Below are positions 16,941 through 26,842 of a stretch of 64,000 nucleotides of DNA, piece after piece. Made by a program: the position numbers and the translations under genes. The stretch covers positions 86,453 through 150,452 of the forward strand of contig NZ_CACSKD010000015.1 in the NCBI RefSeq assembly GCF_902706285.1, written 5' to 3'. Positions within the stretch are counted from its first letter, which is position 1. Each line of letters starts with the position of its first letter. This DNA is from Rhizobium sp. 18055 (GTDB taxonomy: Bacteria > Pseudomonadota > Alphaproteobacteria > Rhizobiales > Rhizobiaceae). Below the pieces are notes generated by a model that saw only the letters and a list, made by a program, of their open reading frames with translations, was not told the DNA's origin and did no database searches.

Positions 16941-19900
16941 TCAGCGCGTGACCGGCGATACGGCGTGCAGGACTTTTGTCATGGCCTCGACACTATATGG
17001 TTTCACGAGGATCTCGGTCATTCCGTTCCCCGGGAGAGTCGGCACGTTTGGATCACCCGTCGCGAAGATGACCGCGATATCGGACTTGATGCCACGAAGG
17101 ATCCTTGCGAGTTCGATTCCGGACATGCCCGGCAGTCCGACATCGGTCAACAGGAGATCAAAACGATCGGCACTGAAGAGATCGAGCGCCGTTTTCGCGT
17201 CGCCGGCTTCGGTGACGGTATGTCCGAGTTCATCTAGCATATCGACCGTGTTCATGCGGATGAGGACATCATCTTCCACAAGCAGAATATCGAGGGGGAC
17301 GGCAATCGCTGGGGTCTGGGTCGGGCGAGTCGATGGCGCTGAGCCTTGCGTGGCTTGTGTTCTCTGCTGTTGATTGGCAAGGACGTGCCGGATTTTACGA
17401 GCCATCGCTTCTCTCGTATATGGCTTTGACAAGAGCTCCACCCCAGGATCCAGGCGACCGCCATGGACGATCGAATTTTCGGTGTAGCCCGACGTGAAGA
17501 GGACGGCAAGAGCCGGATCACGCTCGCGAGCGATGCTGGCGAGCTCCGGGCTTTTCAGCGGTCCAGGCATCACGACATCAGTAAACAGCAGATCCACATG
17601 AGCACCGCTCTCAAGTATGCTCAAGGCTGCGGAAGCGTCTTTTGCACTTAATATCTTGTATCCGAGGTCCGTCAGGAGCTCGACGGCTGTGGCGCGCACC
17701 GCCTCATCGTCTTCGGCAATCAGGATCGTTTCCGATCCGCCGACAATGTCAGCGGGAACCAGAACCGTGAAGACGTCCTCTTCGCGGTCCACGCGCGGGA
17801 AATAGAGCTTGATGCTCGTTCCCTGACCAGCTTCGCTGTAGATCTTGATATGACCGCCGGACTGCTTGACGAAACCGTAGACCATCGAGAGACCCAAACC
17901 GGTCCCCTTCCCTTCAGGTTTGGTGGAGAAGAACGGCTCGAAGACCTTTTCCATGACATCCGGCGTCATGCCTGTTCCGGTATCCGATACCGCCAGCATG
18001 ACATATTGCCCCGGCGCAACCTCGGGATTGCCCTTCACGTATTCGCGATCGAGCACTGCATTACGAACCTCGATCGTGAGTTTTCCCGCTCCGTCCATGG
18101 CATCGCGTGCGTTAATGGAGAGGTTGAGCAACGCGTTTTCGATTTGCGTGGGATCGACCTGGACGTTCCAGAGATCCGGGTAGACCATGGTTTCGATTTC
18201 CACGGCCTCACCCAGAGTCCGCTTGAGCATGTCGTCCATGGCAGAAACCTGCCTGCCGAAATTGATGACTTTCGGCTCCAGTGGCTGGCGGCGACCAAAT
18301 GAGAGCAGCTGGCTGGCGAGCTTGGCTCCGCGGTCGATACCTTGGAGCGCGTTTGCAATTCGACGCTCTGCCTTGAGGTCACCGACGAGATCTTTTTTCA
18401 GAAGCTGGAGATTCCCCGAAACGACCTGCATCAGGTTGTTGAAGTCGTGAGCAACGCCGCCGGTCAGATTGCCGATAGATTCCATTTTTTGTGCCTGTTG
18501 CAATGCAAGTTCAGTGGTCCGAAGTGCTTCAGCCGCTTCCTTTTCCGCTGTGATATCGCGACCGACAGCATGGATCAGCCGACCGTCCGGTACTGCAGTC
18601 CACGAGATGTCCCTGTAGAAACCGTCTTCCGCTCGGTACCGGTTGACAAAATTCAGTGTCCGAGCGCCCTGCGCAAGTTTTTCGAGTTCGTCCAGCGTGG
18701 CCCGCCTATCGTCTGGGTGCACGAAGTCCATGAATGATTTGCCGAGCAGCCATCGTTCCGTTTGGCCGAGAAGCAATAGGAATGCAGGGTTGGCAGCTGT
18801 GACGACGCCGTTGACATCAGCGACCAGCATGATCTCCGTCGATAGGCGCCACATGCGGTCACGGTCTGCCGTTCGGTCTTCCACTTGGCTGGCAAGATCG
18901 TTCGTCAGGTCGGCAAGCGCTTCACGGGTCGCCCGCAATTCATCGACATCGGTATTTGTACCGATCCAGCGGAAAATCCGTCCCTCGCCGTCGCGGATCG
19001 GAACTGCGCGGACAAGGTGCCATCGAAAGACACCGTCATGTCGGCGTAGGCGAAATTCGGTCTCGTAGACCGCTCCACTTTGCAGGGCCTCGAGCCAGTG
19101 GGAGGTGACCGATCCGAGGTCGTCGGGGTGGACCATCGCTGTCCAGCCATTGCCAACAAGCTCCCCTTCCACCAAGCCGCTATAGGCATAGATCCGCTCG
19201 TTGAACCAATCGAGCTGGCCATCGGCAGCAGCTGTCCAGACATGGTTCGGCAGTGCCTGCGCCAGGCCCTTGAACCGCTCTTCGCTTTCGCGCAAGGCAC
19301 GCTCATTGTTGACACGGTCTGTGACGTCCTGAACGACGCCGACCAGCCGCGCGGGTTTTTCCGTCGTACCTCCTTCGAATTCCGCCTTCCGGGCGATGTA
19401 ACGAAGGGCGCCGTCACCAGCGCGATGGATGCGGTACTGGACATCGAGCTGCGCTTCTTCGGTGGATCGGGTTTGCGCCGATGACCTGATGTGCCGATCT
19501 TCGGGAAGGACGCAGGTCTCTATCAGCGCAACCGGCAGGCGCTCGGCTTCTGGCACGCCGAATATCCGGCAAAATTCCGGGCTGACATGCACGACATCGC
19601 TTTTCAGGTCGATGCTGAATACGCCGACGCCACCGACCTCTTGCGCTCGATGCAGGAGCGCTTCCGATTCCTTGAGCTTCTTGTTTGCCTGGTGCTCTGA
19701 GGTCCTGTCGCGCAAGACCTTAACAAAACCGATCAGAGAGCCGCTATCATCCTGGAGCGGCGACATCTCGCCGCTTGCCCAGAACTCCTCGCCATTTTTA
19801 CGGATATGCCAGCGTTCGTCGTTGGCGGCGCCGTGCTTCAGCGCCAAGCCCATTTCGGTCTCGATACGGTGGATGGATTGATCCGACCTGGTGAAGATCC

Positions 19901-20939
19901 GATCGGCATCCCGACCCAGCATTTCATGTTCGGACCAGCCGAAGATACGCTCCGCTCCGCGGTTCCAGCGTGCCACCTTTCCATCGATATCGAATGCGAT
20001 AATCGCGTAGTCGGTCGCGCTGTCGAGAATTTGCCGGTTGCGGGCTTCACCGGCGCGCAAGGTGGTTTCCGCCTCCACCTTGCCTGTGATATCGGTTCCC
20101 TGAACGAACACACCGGTGATTTTACCCTTGCGATCAAGGATAGCCTGACAAACGATATCGACGTGACGTGTCCCAATGCGATCTTCGTCTGTTCCTTGCA
20201 AGTCCACCTTCAAGGCTCTACCGGTAAATGTCTTCCCGGTTTCAAAGACGCGGTCGAGGATCCTGCTGTAACCTTGACCTGCCAGTTCCGGGAGGGCCTG
20301 TGCAAGCGGCACTCCCACCAGATCACGACGATCGACGAGTTGGAAAAATGCGTCGTTCGCAACGTCGAAGACGTGGTTGGGACCGTAAACCGTTGCCATG
20401 AACCCCGGCGCTTGCGTAAAAAGATCCCGCAAGCGGTTACGCTCGCCGTTGAGCCACTGCTCTGTTAGCACGGTTTCGGTGGTTTCGACGACGACGGCCA
20501 TGACGCCGACGATCGAGCCCGCCTCATCCATGACCGGCGAATAGTCAAGGTCGGCCCAGGCTTGATCGGGCTCTCCTTCCCGGTAGAGGGTGAGAGCTTG
20601 GTCACTGAATGACAGGGTGTCTCCCGAAAGACAAACTGTGAGGACCCGGGCATTGAGATCGGAGGCTTCCGGCCATCCTTCGAGGACCTTCATGCCAAGC
20701 AGGGCCGGGTGGCGGCTGCCTGCGAATGCCGCGTAGCCGTCATTGTAGATCATAATGCCGTCCGGACCCCAGAGCGTTGCAATCGCCAAAGGCGACCGCA
20801 TGATCAGCAGGACAGTCGAGCGCATGGCAGCTGGCCATGTTTCGATGGCTCCCACTGCGGTCTGCGACCAGTCGAATGCGGCTACCAGCTGGCCGGTTGG
20901 GCCGCTTTCCTTGAGCAATGGAAGAAAACTTGTATTCAA
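16941..20939 (-). CDS. Multi-PAS hybrid histidine kinase with two receivers
   Basis: Very large cytoplasmic sensor kinase (about 1330 aa). N-terminal half: a run of six or so PAS/PAC modules, each ending in blocks such as VVQDVTDRV, IGTNTDVDEL and AVGRDITAEK. Then a HisKA domain with H-box GGVAHDFNNLMQVVSGNL, an HATPase with DTGTGMTPDV and GKGTGLGLSMVYGF, and two C-terminal receivers with phospho-Asps in LLFTDVVMPG and LLLTDVGLPG. No membrane segment is evident. The start is uncertain: conserved-looking sequence begins at NTSFLPLLKES, preceded by TTG (20939), while the frame stays open to 21152 with other possible starts. The single-domain regulator at 16110 may be its partner. Confidence 0.85.
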   Translation of the reverse strand: MNTSFLPLLKESGPTGQLVAAFDWSQTAVGAIETWPAAMRSTVLLIMRSPLAIATLWGPDGIMIYNDGYAAFAGSRHPALLGMKVLEGWPEASDLNARVLTVCLSGDTLSFSDQALTLYREGEPDQAWADLDYSPVMDEAGSIVGVMAVVVETTETVLTEQWLNGERNRLRDLFTQAPGFMATVYGPNHVFDVANDAFFQLVDRRDLVGVPLAQALPELAGQGYSRILDRVFETGKTFTGRALKVDLQGTDEDRIGTRHVDIVCQAILDRKGKITGVFVQGTDITGKVEAETTLRAGEARNRQILDSATDYAIIAFDIDGKVARWNRGAERIFGWSEHEMLGRDADRIFTRSDQSIHRIETEMGLALKHGAANDERWHIRKNGEEFWASGEMSPLQDDSGSLIGFVKVLRDRTSEHQANKKLKESEALLHRAQEVGGVGVFSIDLKSDVVHVSPEFCRIFGVPEAERLPVALIETCVLPEDRHIRSSAQTRSTEEAQLDVQYRIHRAGDGALRYIARKAEFEGGTTEKPARLVGVVQDVTDRVNNERALRESEERFKGLAQALPNHVWTAAADGQLDWFNERIYAYSGLVEGELVGNGWTAMVHPDDLGSVTSHWLEALQSGAVYETEFRLRRHDGVFRWHLVRAVPIRDGEGRIFRWIGTNTDVDELRATREALADLTNDLASQVEDRTADRDRMWRLSTEIMLVADVNGVVTAANPAFLLLLGQTERWLLGKSFMDFVHPDDRRATLDELEKLAQGARTLNFVNRYRAEDGFYRDISWTAVPDGRLIHAVGRDITAEKEAAEALRTTELALQQAQKMESIGNLTGGVAHDFNNLMQVVSGNLQLLKKDLVGDLKAERRIANALQGIDRGAKLASQLLSFGRRQPLEPKVINFGRQVSAMDDMLKRTLGEAVEIETMVYPDLWNVQVDPTQIENALLNLSINARDAMDGAGKLTIEVRNAVLDREYVKGNPEVAPGQYVMLAVSDTGTGMTPDVMEKVFEPFFSTKPEGKGTGLGLSMVYGFVKQSGGHIKIYSEAGQGTSIKLYFPRVDREEDVFTVLVPADIVGGSETILIAEDDEAVRATAVELLTDLGYKILSAKDASAALSILESGAHVDLLFTDVVMPGPLKSPELASIARERDPALAVLFTSGYTENSIVHGGRLDPGVELLSKPYTREAMARKIRHVLANQQQRTQATQGSAPSTRPTQTPAIAVPLDILLVEDDVLIRMNTVDMLDELGHTVTEAGDAKTALDLFSADRFDLLLTDVGLPGMSGIELARILRGIKSDIAVIFATGDPNVPTLPGNGMTEILVKPYSVEAMTKVLHAVSPVTR

Positions 20940-21348
20940 TTCACAGGCCCCAGCACGATCTCGACGCAAGTTGCGACAGAATAACCTATGCACGATGGGA
21001 ACCCGATACGGCAACACGTAAGCGAGCGAGCGAGTGCCCGGATCGAAACACATTGGAAGAGTCCGGACAAAGTCATCACTGTGCGCGATTATATAAGCGA
21101 CACCTTCGAACCCATTCCACCAAGATCGAACCAACCGCCAGGCAAGACCCAACGCTCCTCATCGCTCTGCCCTCTAGGGGAGAGGAAACACGCTACCCCC
21201 ACCAAATCAAAGCCCAGGATGCGGCAGCAGGGCGCCGAAGGGAACGGGCGCTATCTGCCGACCAAACCCCATCCGGAAGGAACCACTGGTCATCACCGGT
21301 CTCGACTCCGATAGTCGATCGCCCAACTACGCTCTCAAGGAGAGCCTA
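20940..21348. other. Region between kinase and metallo-hydrolase genes
   Basis: About 400 bases with no separate gene I can support. It contains the open upstream extension of the kinase frame (to 21152), presumably its promoter, and a short GCTCTC-AAG-GAGAGC hairpin just after the metallo-hydrolase stop. No FixK box was seen. Confidence 0.35.
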
Positions 21349-22941
21349 TCACGCCTCGAGTGCTCGTCTTATCTTACGGATCACCACCCCTCGCGCCTTA
21401 TCGTCTGCTGCGTTTCGAAGTTCGGACTGAAGATCGAGCAGCAGCTTCTGATAATCGTTGTTCCAATCGCGATGTCCGGCTTGCTGGGGATCGATGCGGG
21501 GCGGCGGCGCATCAGGCGAGATATCGATCGGTCCGCTGAGTTCCAAACGAAAAGCGGAATCGAGCCGGGGACGATAGACGCGATCCTCGCCGACGAGGGC
21601 AGCGGCTCTGTGCGCCATTGCTTCCAACGCGTCTTGCTCGCCATGGACAAGAAAGACCGCCTGTCGAACCGGCAGCCGTTCTGCCAACCACGCGGACAGT
21701 TCGGCGCCATCGGCGTGGCCGCTATAAACATCGATGGAACGAATCCGGGCTCGAACGCTGATCTCGTCCCCTTGGATCCGGACGGTGGCTGCGCCGTCCT
21801 GAAGTATTCGTCCGAGGGTACCGGCAGCCTGAAAACCGACGAGCAACACAGTTCCTTCTTCGCGCCACAACCAATTCTTGAGGCGGTGGCGTATTCGCCC
21901 CGCTTCGCACATTCCGCTTGCCGCGATGACAATATGGAACCCGTGGATGAAGTCGACCGCCTTCGATTGTTCGACGGTTTGGGTAAACCGCACGTTCTTT
22001 GAACGGATCGCCCTGACCAGTAGGTCACCGTTTTCAAGATCATGACGGTGCTTTTCGAAGATTTCAGTCGCTCGGATCGCCAACGGTGAATCGATGATAA
22101 TCGGGCAGGATGGAATTTCGCCCTTTTCCATCAAATATACCAGGTCGGCGAGCAGTTCCTGTGTCCGCTCCACCGCAAAGGACGGAATGATCAGGGCACC
22201 CTCGCGATGTTGGCTGGCGGCTGAAACCTCAAGGGCGAGAATCCGGCGCCGACCTTCATCGGTCGTGTCGAAGCGGTCTGTACCGCCGTAGGTGCTTTCA
22301 CAAACGACGTAGTCGAAACCCGCTGGTGCCTCCGGGTCATGCTGAAGCAGCTTGAAATTAGAACCGATGTCTCCGGAAAACAACAACCGGAGCCGATCAT
22401 CCGCTTGCCCGATTTCCATCTCTATGGAAGCCGAACCGAGAAGATGGCCGGCGTTCCAGAAACGCACATGAATATCTTCCGCAATCTCCTGCCACTGGCG
22501 CAGTGGTACCGGTCGAAACTGGGTTAACACGATTGCCGCGTCCGCCGCATCATAGATTGGCTCGACCTGTCCTCGCGATCGTCGGCGATTGCGCCGGTTA
22601 AGCTGCTCGACTTCGAACTGCTGGATATGGGCGGAATCCGGCAGCATCACGCTGCAGAGGTCCATCGTGCCACCGGTCGCATAGATTGGTCCTCTGTAGC
22701 CGAAACGTGCCAGCTTCGGCAAAAGTCCGGCATGATCGATATGCGCGTGGGTGAGCACAACCGCCAGGATACTTTCAGGATCGAACGGAAAAGGGCGGTA
22801 ATTCAGTTCTTTTTCCGTTTTGGAACCTTGGAACATACCGCAGTCGACAAGGATGTTCCCGCCGGCGGTTTCGATCGCGAAGCAAGAGCCTGTCACCGTG
22901 CCGGCCGCCCCGTGGAACCTGATTATGGGTCGATTCTGCAT
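21349..22941 (-). CDS. MBL-fold beta-CASP hydrolase (RNA-processing type)
   Basis: 530-aa metallo-beta-lactamase/beta-CASP protein of the RNase J/CPSF73 superfamily, bacterial type found with respiratory genes. The zinc site is clear: THAHIDHAG (H-x-H-x-D-H), a later GHLLGSAS His and SGDIG Asp, plus beta-CASP blocks GALIIPSFAVERTQELL, IAASGMCEAGRI and VYSGHADGAEL. The last 60 residues are an extra tail. Likely an exo/endoribonuclease, by family. It is divergent from ccoN, and a 9/10 FixK box lies 50 bases before its start, well placed for activation in low oxygen. Confidence 0.88.
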   Translation of the reverse strand: MQNRPIIRFHGAAGTVTGSCFAIETAGGNILVDCGMFQGSKTEKELNYRPFPFDPESILAVVLTHAHIDHAGLLPKLARFGYRGPIYATGGTMDLCSVMLPDSAHIQQFEVEQLNRRNRRRSRGQVEPIYDAADAAIVLTQFRPVPLRQWQEIAEDIHVRFWNAGHLLGSASIEMEIGQADDRLRLLFSGDIGSNFKLLQHDPEAPAGFDYVVCESTYGGTDRFDTTDEGRRRILALEVSAASQHREGALIIPSFAVERTQELLADLVYLMEKGEIPSCPIIIDSPLAIRATEIFEKHRHDLENGDLLVRAIRSKNVRFTQTVEQSKAVDFIHGFHIVIAASGMCEAGRIRHRLKNWLWREEGTVLLVGFQAAGTLGRILQDGAATVRIQGDEISVRARIRSIDVYSGHADGAELSAWLAERLPVRQAVFLVHGEQDALEAMAHRAAALVGEDRVYRPRLDSAFRLELSGPIDISPDAPPPRIDPQQAGHRDWNNDYQKLLLDLQSELRNAADDKARGVVIRKIRRALEA

Positions 22942-22990
22942 GCTTGTGCCCTCCCGCTGTTAGAATACATTATTTTAAACCTGTTGCGTA

Positions 22991-23004
22991 TTGATCCTGA
23001 TCAT
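22991..23004. promoter_or_regulatory. FixK/FNR box (TTGAT CCTG ATCAT)
   Basis: A 9/10 match in the 223-base divergent region between the metallo-hydrolase (start 22941) and ccoN (start 23165). It is centred about 57 bases from the former start and 168 from the latter, so it could drive either or both. Confidence 0.7.
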
Positions 23005-23164
23005 TACCGCGAGGTGCGATGTCAGCGCCTTGCGATATCAATCGCACATTTCTGCACTTGATACTTGTCTGCCAAGCTATAGCTTGAGCTGAGGTCATGT
23101 GTTGGTGATGGAACTTTTATAGAATGTTGGGCGTTTACAACGCCAAACAGGCGGGGGAGGAACT

Positions 23165-24823
23165 ATGGGTCAATTTACCACTGGTGAGCGCGAATTGGGC
23201 GCCGCCGTCCTCATTCTTCTCGCCATTATCGGCGTCGCGATGGCCGCCGTGGGACGATACGATCCGCTCGGCATTCACGGAGCCATCGTACTGTTTTACA
23301 GCGTTGGACTGCTGTCTCTGTTGATTTCCGGGTCATTCGCTTCTCCTCCCGATCCGGAGAGGTTTAGCAGGTACTACGACGATCCGATCAAAGTGGGCGT
23401 CTGTCTCACCCTGCTTTGGGCAATTTTCGGCATGTTCGTCGGGGTATGGGCTGCCGCGCAACTCGCCTGGCCGTCTCTGAATTTCGACACGTCTTGGGCG
23501 AGTTTCGGTCGCATCCGCCCGGCTCACACCACCGGCGTTATTTTCGGTTTCGGCGGGAACGCCTTGCTGACAACGTCCTTCCACGTGGTCCAGCGAACGT
23601 CACGGGCTCGACTTGCCGACCAGTTCTCCCCGTGGTTTGTCCTTCTTGGTTTCAATCTCTTCTGTCTTATCGCCGTTTCCGGCTATTTCCTTGGTGTGAC
23701 CCAGTCCAAGGAGTACGCCGAAGCCGAATGGTATGCCGACATCTGGCTCGTGATCGTCTGGGTCACATATTTCTTCCTGTATGTTCGGACCTTGGCACGA
23801 CGCAAAGAGCCCCACATCTATGTCGCCAACTGGTATTATCTGGCATTCATAATCGTGGTCGCCATCCTGCATATCGTCAACAACCTCGCAGTCCCGATTT
23901 CGCTTGGCCATGCGAAGAGCTACACAATCTGGGCTGGAGTCCAGGACTCGATGGTACAGTGGTGGTATGGGCACAATGCCGTCGCATTCTTCCTGACCGC
24001 AGGCTTTTTGGCGATGCTTTATTACTATCTTCCCAAGCGCGCCGAGAGGCCGATTTTCTCCTATCGTCTGTCAATCCTGAGCTTCTGGGGCATTACATTC
24101 TTCTACATGTGGGCTGGCTCGCATCACCTGCATTACACGGCGCTTCCCCATTGGGTACAAAACCTCGGCATGACGTTTTCGGTCATGCTCCTGGTTCCGT
24201 CCTGGGCATCTGCCGGAAACGCTCTTCTGACCCTCAACGGCGCCTGGCATAAGGTGCGGGACGACGCCACGCTTCGATTCATGATGATGGCCGCGTTTTT
24301 CTATGGCCTTTCCACATTCGAAGGGTCGTTCCTGGCCATTCGCCCTGTAAACTCGCTGTCGCACTACACCGACTGGACCGTCGGCCATGTCCATGCCGGC
24401 GCTCTTGGGTGGGTCGCGATGATCACCTTCGGCGCGCTCTACACGCTGGTCCCGTCGATCTGGAAGCGCGAAAGGATGTATTCGGCCGCGCTCGTCGAAG
24501 TGCATTTCTGGCTCGCACTCATCGGAACCCTCATCTACGTGTTTGCCATGTGGAATTCCGGCATCATCCAAGGGCTGATGTGGCGGACCTACTCTCCCGA
24601 CAACACACTGGTCTATTCGTTCGTCGATACGCTGGTCGCGATGTACCCCTATTATATCGCGCGTGCTTTTGGCGGGTTGCTGTTCCTCCTCGGCGCAATC
24701 GTCGCGGCATACAACGTCTGGATGACGATCCGAACACCGGAGACCGTCCTCAAAGAGGCGAGCGATGATCTGCCGATCGGAGCAGGCACTTTGAACGGTG
24801 CCACCACCTCGCCTGCGGAGTAG
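23165..24823 (+). CDS. ccoN: cbb3-type cytochrome c oxidase subunit I
   Basis: Catalytic subunit of the high-affinity cbb3 oxidase (FixN), 552 aa with about 12-14 membrane spans. It carries the heme and CuB histidines: RPAHTTGVIFGFGGN, WWYGHNAVAFFLT, WAGSHHLHYTALP with the HH pair, and DWTVGHVHAGALGW. GGGGGAGG lies directly upstream of ATG 23165. The protein reduces oxygen to water at very low oxygen and pumps protons. First gene of an operon that continues through ccoS. The upstream FixK box and nearby fixLJK suggest microoxic induction. Confidence 0.96.
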   Translation: MGQFTTGERELGAAVLILLAIIGVAMAAVGRYDPLGIHGAIVLFYSVGLLSLLISGSFASPPDPERFSRYYDDPIKVGVCLTLLWAIFGMFVGVWAAAQLAWPSLNFDTSWASFGRIRPAHTTGVIFGFGGNALLTTSFHVVQRTSRARLADQFSPWFVLLGFNLFCLIAVSGYFLGVTQSKEYAEAEWYADIWLVIVWVTYFFLYVRTLARRKEPHIYVANWYYLAFIIVVAILHIVNNLAVPISLGHAKSYTIWAGVQDSMVQWWYGHNAVAFFLTAGFLAMLYYYLPKRAERPIFSYRLSILSFWGITFFYMWAGSHHLHYTALPHWVQNLGMTFSVMLLVPSWASAGNALLTLNGAWHKVRDDATLRFMMMAAFFYGLSTFEGSFLAIRPVNSLSHYTDWTVGHVHAGALGWVAMITFGALYTLVPSIWKRERMYSAALVEVHFWLALIGTLIYVFAMWNSGIIQGLMWRTYSPDNTLVYSFVDTLVAMYPYYIARAFGGLLFLLGAIVAAYNVWMTIRTPETVLKEASDDLPIGAGTLNGATTSPAE

Positions 24824-24827
24824 ACCT

Positions 24828-25580
24828 ATGCCGGAACTGATGCACAGAAAGCTTGAACGATCTGCGACGGGTTTCATGCTGGCAATCATTGCCGCTGCAA
24901 GTGTCGGCGGGATCGTGGAAATCGCCCCGTTGTTCACGATCGACGATACCGTCGAAACTGTAACAGACATGCGCCTTTACACCCCTTTGGAATTGGCCGG
25001 ACGTGATATTTATGTGCGCGAAGGCTGTTATGCCTGTCATAGTCAGATGATCCGCACGTTGCGAGATGAAGTCGAGCGCTACGGACCTTATTCGCTCGCC
25101 GTGGAATCCCAGTATGATCACCCGATGCTGTGGGGATCAAAAAGGACCGGTCCGGATCTCGCCCGTATCGGAGGTAAATACTCCGACTTCTGGCACGTGG
25201 CGCATCTCACCAACCCTCGAGACGTCGTACCGGAATCGAACATGCCGTCCTATCGATGGCTTGCGACGACGCCCCTCGACCTCACGGACCTGCCTCTTAA
25301 ACTGCGAGCACAAAAGGTAGTCGGGGTGCCTTACACCGACGAGATGATTTCGAATGCGTCGCGAGATGCGTATGGACAGGCATTGCCGGATAGCGAACAG
25401 GCGTCGGGCGTCAGCGAAAGATACGGCGAGGCGACACAGATTTCGGCGTTCGATGGAGTGACCACCAATGTTACCGAGATGGATGCCTTGGTTTCGTACT
25501 TGCAGGTTCTTGGACAGCTGACGAAAGCCGCATACGAAACCACCGCCGCGCCCGAACAGATGCCCAACCCGAACGATTGA
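24828..25580 (+). CDS. ccoO: cbb3 oxidase monoheme cytochrome c subunit
   Basis: FixO subunit, 250 aa, passing electrons to CcoN. One N-terminal membrane anchor (about 12-32) and one heme c site, EGCYACHSQMIRT (C-x2-CH), with the axial Met probably in NMPSYRW. ATG 24828 is four bases after ccoN; the in-frame start at 24798 would overlap ccoN and is not needed. Motifs TGPDLARIGGKYSD and HLTNPRDVVPESNMP are typical of CcoO. Confidence 0.95.
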   Translation: MPELMHRKLERSATGFMLAIIAAASVGGIVEIAPLFTIDDTVETVTDMRLYTPLELAGRDIYVREGCYACHSQMIRTLRDEVERYGPYSLAVESQYDHPMLWGSKRTGPDLARIGGKYSDFWHVAHLTNPRDVVPESNMPSYRWLATTPLDLTDLPLKLRAQKVVGVPYTDEMISNASRDAYGQALPDSEQASGVSERYGEATQISAFDGVTTNVTEMDALVSYLQVLGQLTKAAYETTAAPEQMPNPND

Positions 25581-25589
25581 GAGGACGAG

Positions 25590-25760
25590 ATGGACGTCAG
25601 TCATGACACGCTGGTCGAAGCGGCCAAGACATGGGGCCTGTTCTATCTGATCGGCTTCTCGATTTGTGTCGTCATTTATACCTTCCTTCCTTCCAACAGG
25701 TCGCGTTTCGAGCGCGCCGAAGAGCATGTCTTTGACAAGGAGGATCGCCCGTGGATGTAG
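25590..25760 (+). CDS. ccoQ: cbb3 oxidase small subunit CcoQ
   Basis: A 56-aa single-span protein (MDVSHDTLVEAAKTWGLFYL...) from ATG 25590 with GAGGACGAG upstream. The helix at about 16-33 is followed by a polar tail with RFERAEEH, the usual CcoQ/FixQ layout. Its end overlaps the GTG of ccoP by ten bases. CcoQ stabilises the oxidase complex. Confidence 0.88.
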   Translation: MDVSHDTLVEAAKTWGLFYLIGFSICVVIYTFLPSNRSRFERAEEHVFDKEDRPWM

Positions 25761-26632
25761 AAGAGGTCGATCCGGTCAGCGGTCGAAAAACGACCGGACA
25801 CGTTTGGAATGGAATCAAGGAGCTCGATACCCCGATCCCCAGGGGCGTTTTGCTGTTCCTCATTGTGACGCACGTTTTTGCCGTGCTGTGGTGGTTCTTG
25901 ATGCCCACCTGGCCCTTGGGAGCAACCTACACGAAAGGCTTGCTCGGCTCCGACCAGAAAAGCACCGTCGAGGAAACCTTGCGTGACGCCAACGCCGCGC
26001 GCGTACCCTGGAGCAAGCAGATCGAAACGATGTCCTACGACGAAATCCGCGCCGATGAGCAGCTGATGGTGAAGGTCCGCTCGAACGGGCATCAGCTTTT
26101 CGGTGACAACTGCGCAGCCTGTCACGGCAGGGATGGCAAAGGCGGGCGAAATTATCCTGACCTCACCGATGACGATTGGATTTGGGGCGGCGGTCCTGAA
26201 CGAATTGCCCAGACATTGACGGTGGGCGTCAATTCCCGGCATCCTGACAGCCGGGTCGGACAGATGCCGGCTTTCGGCCGAGACGAGATGCTGGACCGTC
26301 AACAGGTGTCGGACGTGGCCGCCTACGTTCGAGCCTTGAGCGATCCTTCGACATCCACAGCGGCCAATATCGCTCAGCTGGACAAGGGGCGGGAAGTTTT
26401 CGTTACGACATGCGTCGCCTGTCATGGCGAGAATGCCAAAGGAAATCCGGAACTCGGAGCACCAAATCTGACCGATCAGCACTGGATTTATGGCGGCAGC
26501 CTCCAGACGATCATCGATACGATTCACGGCGGGCGCCAGGGGCACATGCCGACATGGGACGAGCGGCTCACCCCCGTGGAAATCAAGGTTCTCGCGCTCT
26601 ACGTGAACGCCCTGGGCCAGAAGGAACCGTGA
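25751..26632 (+). CDS. ccoP: cbb3 oxidase diheme cytochrome c subunit
   Basis: FixP subunit, 293 aa, the entry point for electrons from the bc1 complex. N-terminal segment with DVEEVDPVSGRKTTGHVWNG and a membrane span at about 35-55 (VLLFLIVTHVFAVLWWFLM), then two cytochrome c domains with CAACHGRDGKGG and CVACHGENAKGN. Starts at GTG inside the ccoQ end. The stop overlaps the next ATG (TGATG), so translation is coupled. Confidence 0.95.
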   Translation: MDVEEVDPVSGRKTTGHVWNGIKELDTPIPRGVLLFLIVTHVFAVLWWFLMPTWPLGATYTKGLLGSDQKSTVEETLRDANAARVPWSKQIETMSYDEIRADEQLMVKVRSNGHQLFGDNCAACHGRDGKGGRNYPDLTDDDWIWGGGPERIAQTLTVGVNSRHPDSRVGQMPAFGRDEMLDRQQVSDVAAYVRALSDPSTSTAANIAQLDKGREVFVTTCVACHGENAKGNPELGAPNLTDQHWIYGGSLQTIIDTIHGGRQGHMPTWDERLTPVEIKVLALYVNALGQKEP

Positions 26633-26829
26633 TGGCCAGCATTTTACCTGAACCCGTCAAACGATCGGTATCGGTGTGGGTCGTAGTGGCTGTCGTCGGC
26701 TTGGTCCTGATCGGCGCCAATGCTCACTTGGCGTATGTCGCCTTTTCCAGTCAACCGGACTGCGTGGTGCATCTAAAGGACAAGGGCGAGGCGCCCGGAA
26801 AATTTCGCGCTGCCAAATCGGCATGTTGA
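26632..26829 (+). CDS. Small single-span protein in the cco operon
   Basis: 65 aa, starting at the ATG that overlaps the ccoP stop. One hydrophobic span at about 14-37 (VWVVVAVVGLVLIGANAHLAYVAF), then a soluble tail with two cysteines and the segment DCVVHLKDKGEAPGKFRAAKSAC. It occupies the place where ccoG/ccoH (fixG/fixH) normally begin, and is far too short to be CcoH, although N-span plus tail recalls a truncated CcoH topology. The tail cysteines suggest metal or redox work. Family not recognised. Confidence 0.75.
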   Translation: MASILPEPVKRSVSVWVVVAVVGLVLIGANAHLAYVAFSSQPDCVVHLKDKGEAPGKFRAAKSAC

Positions 26830-26842
26830 GCAGGAGACGACG

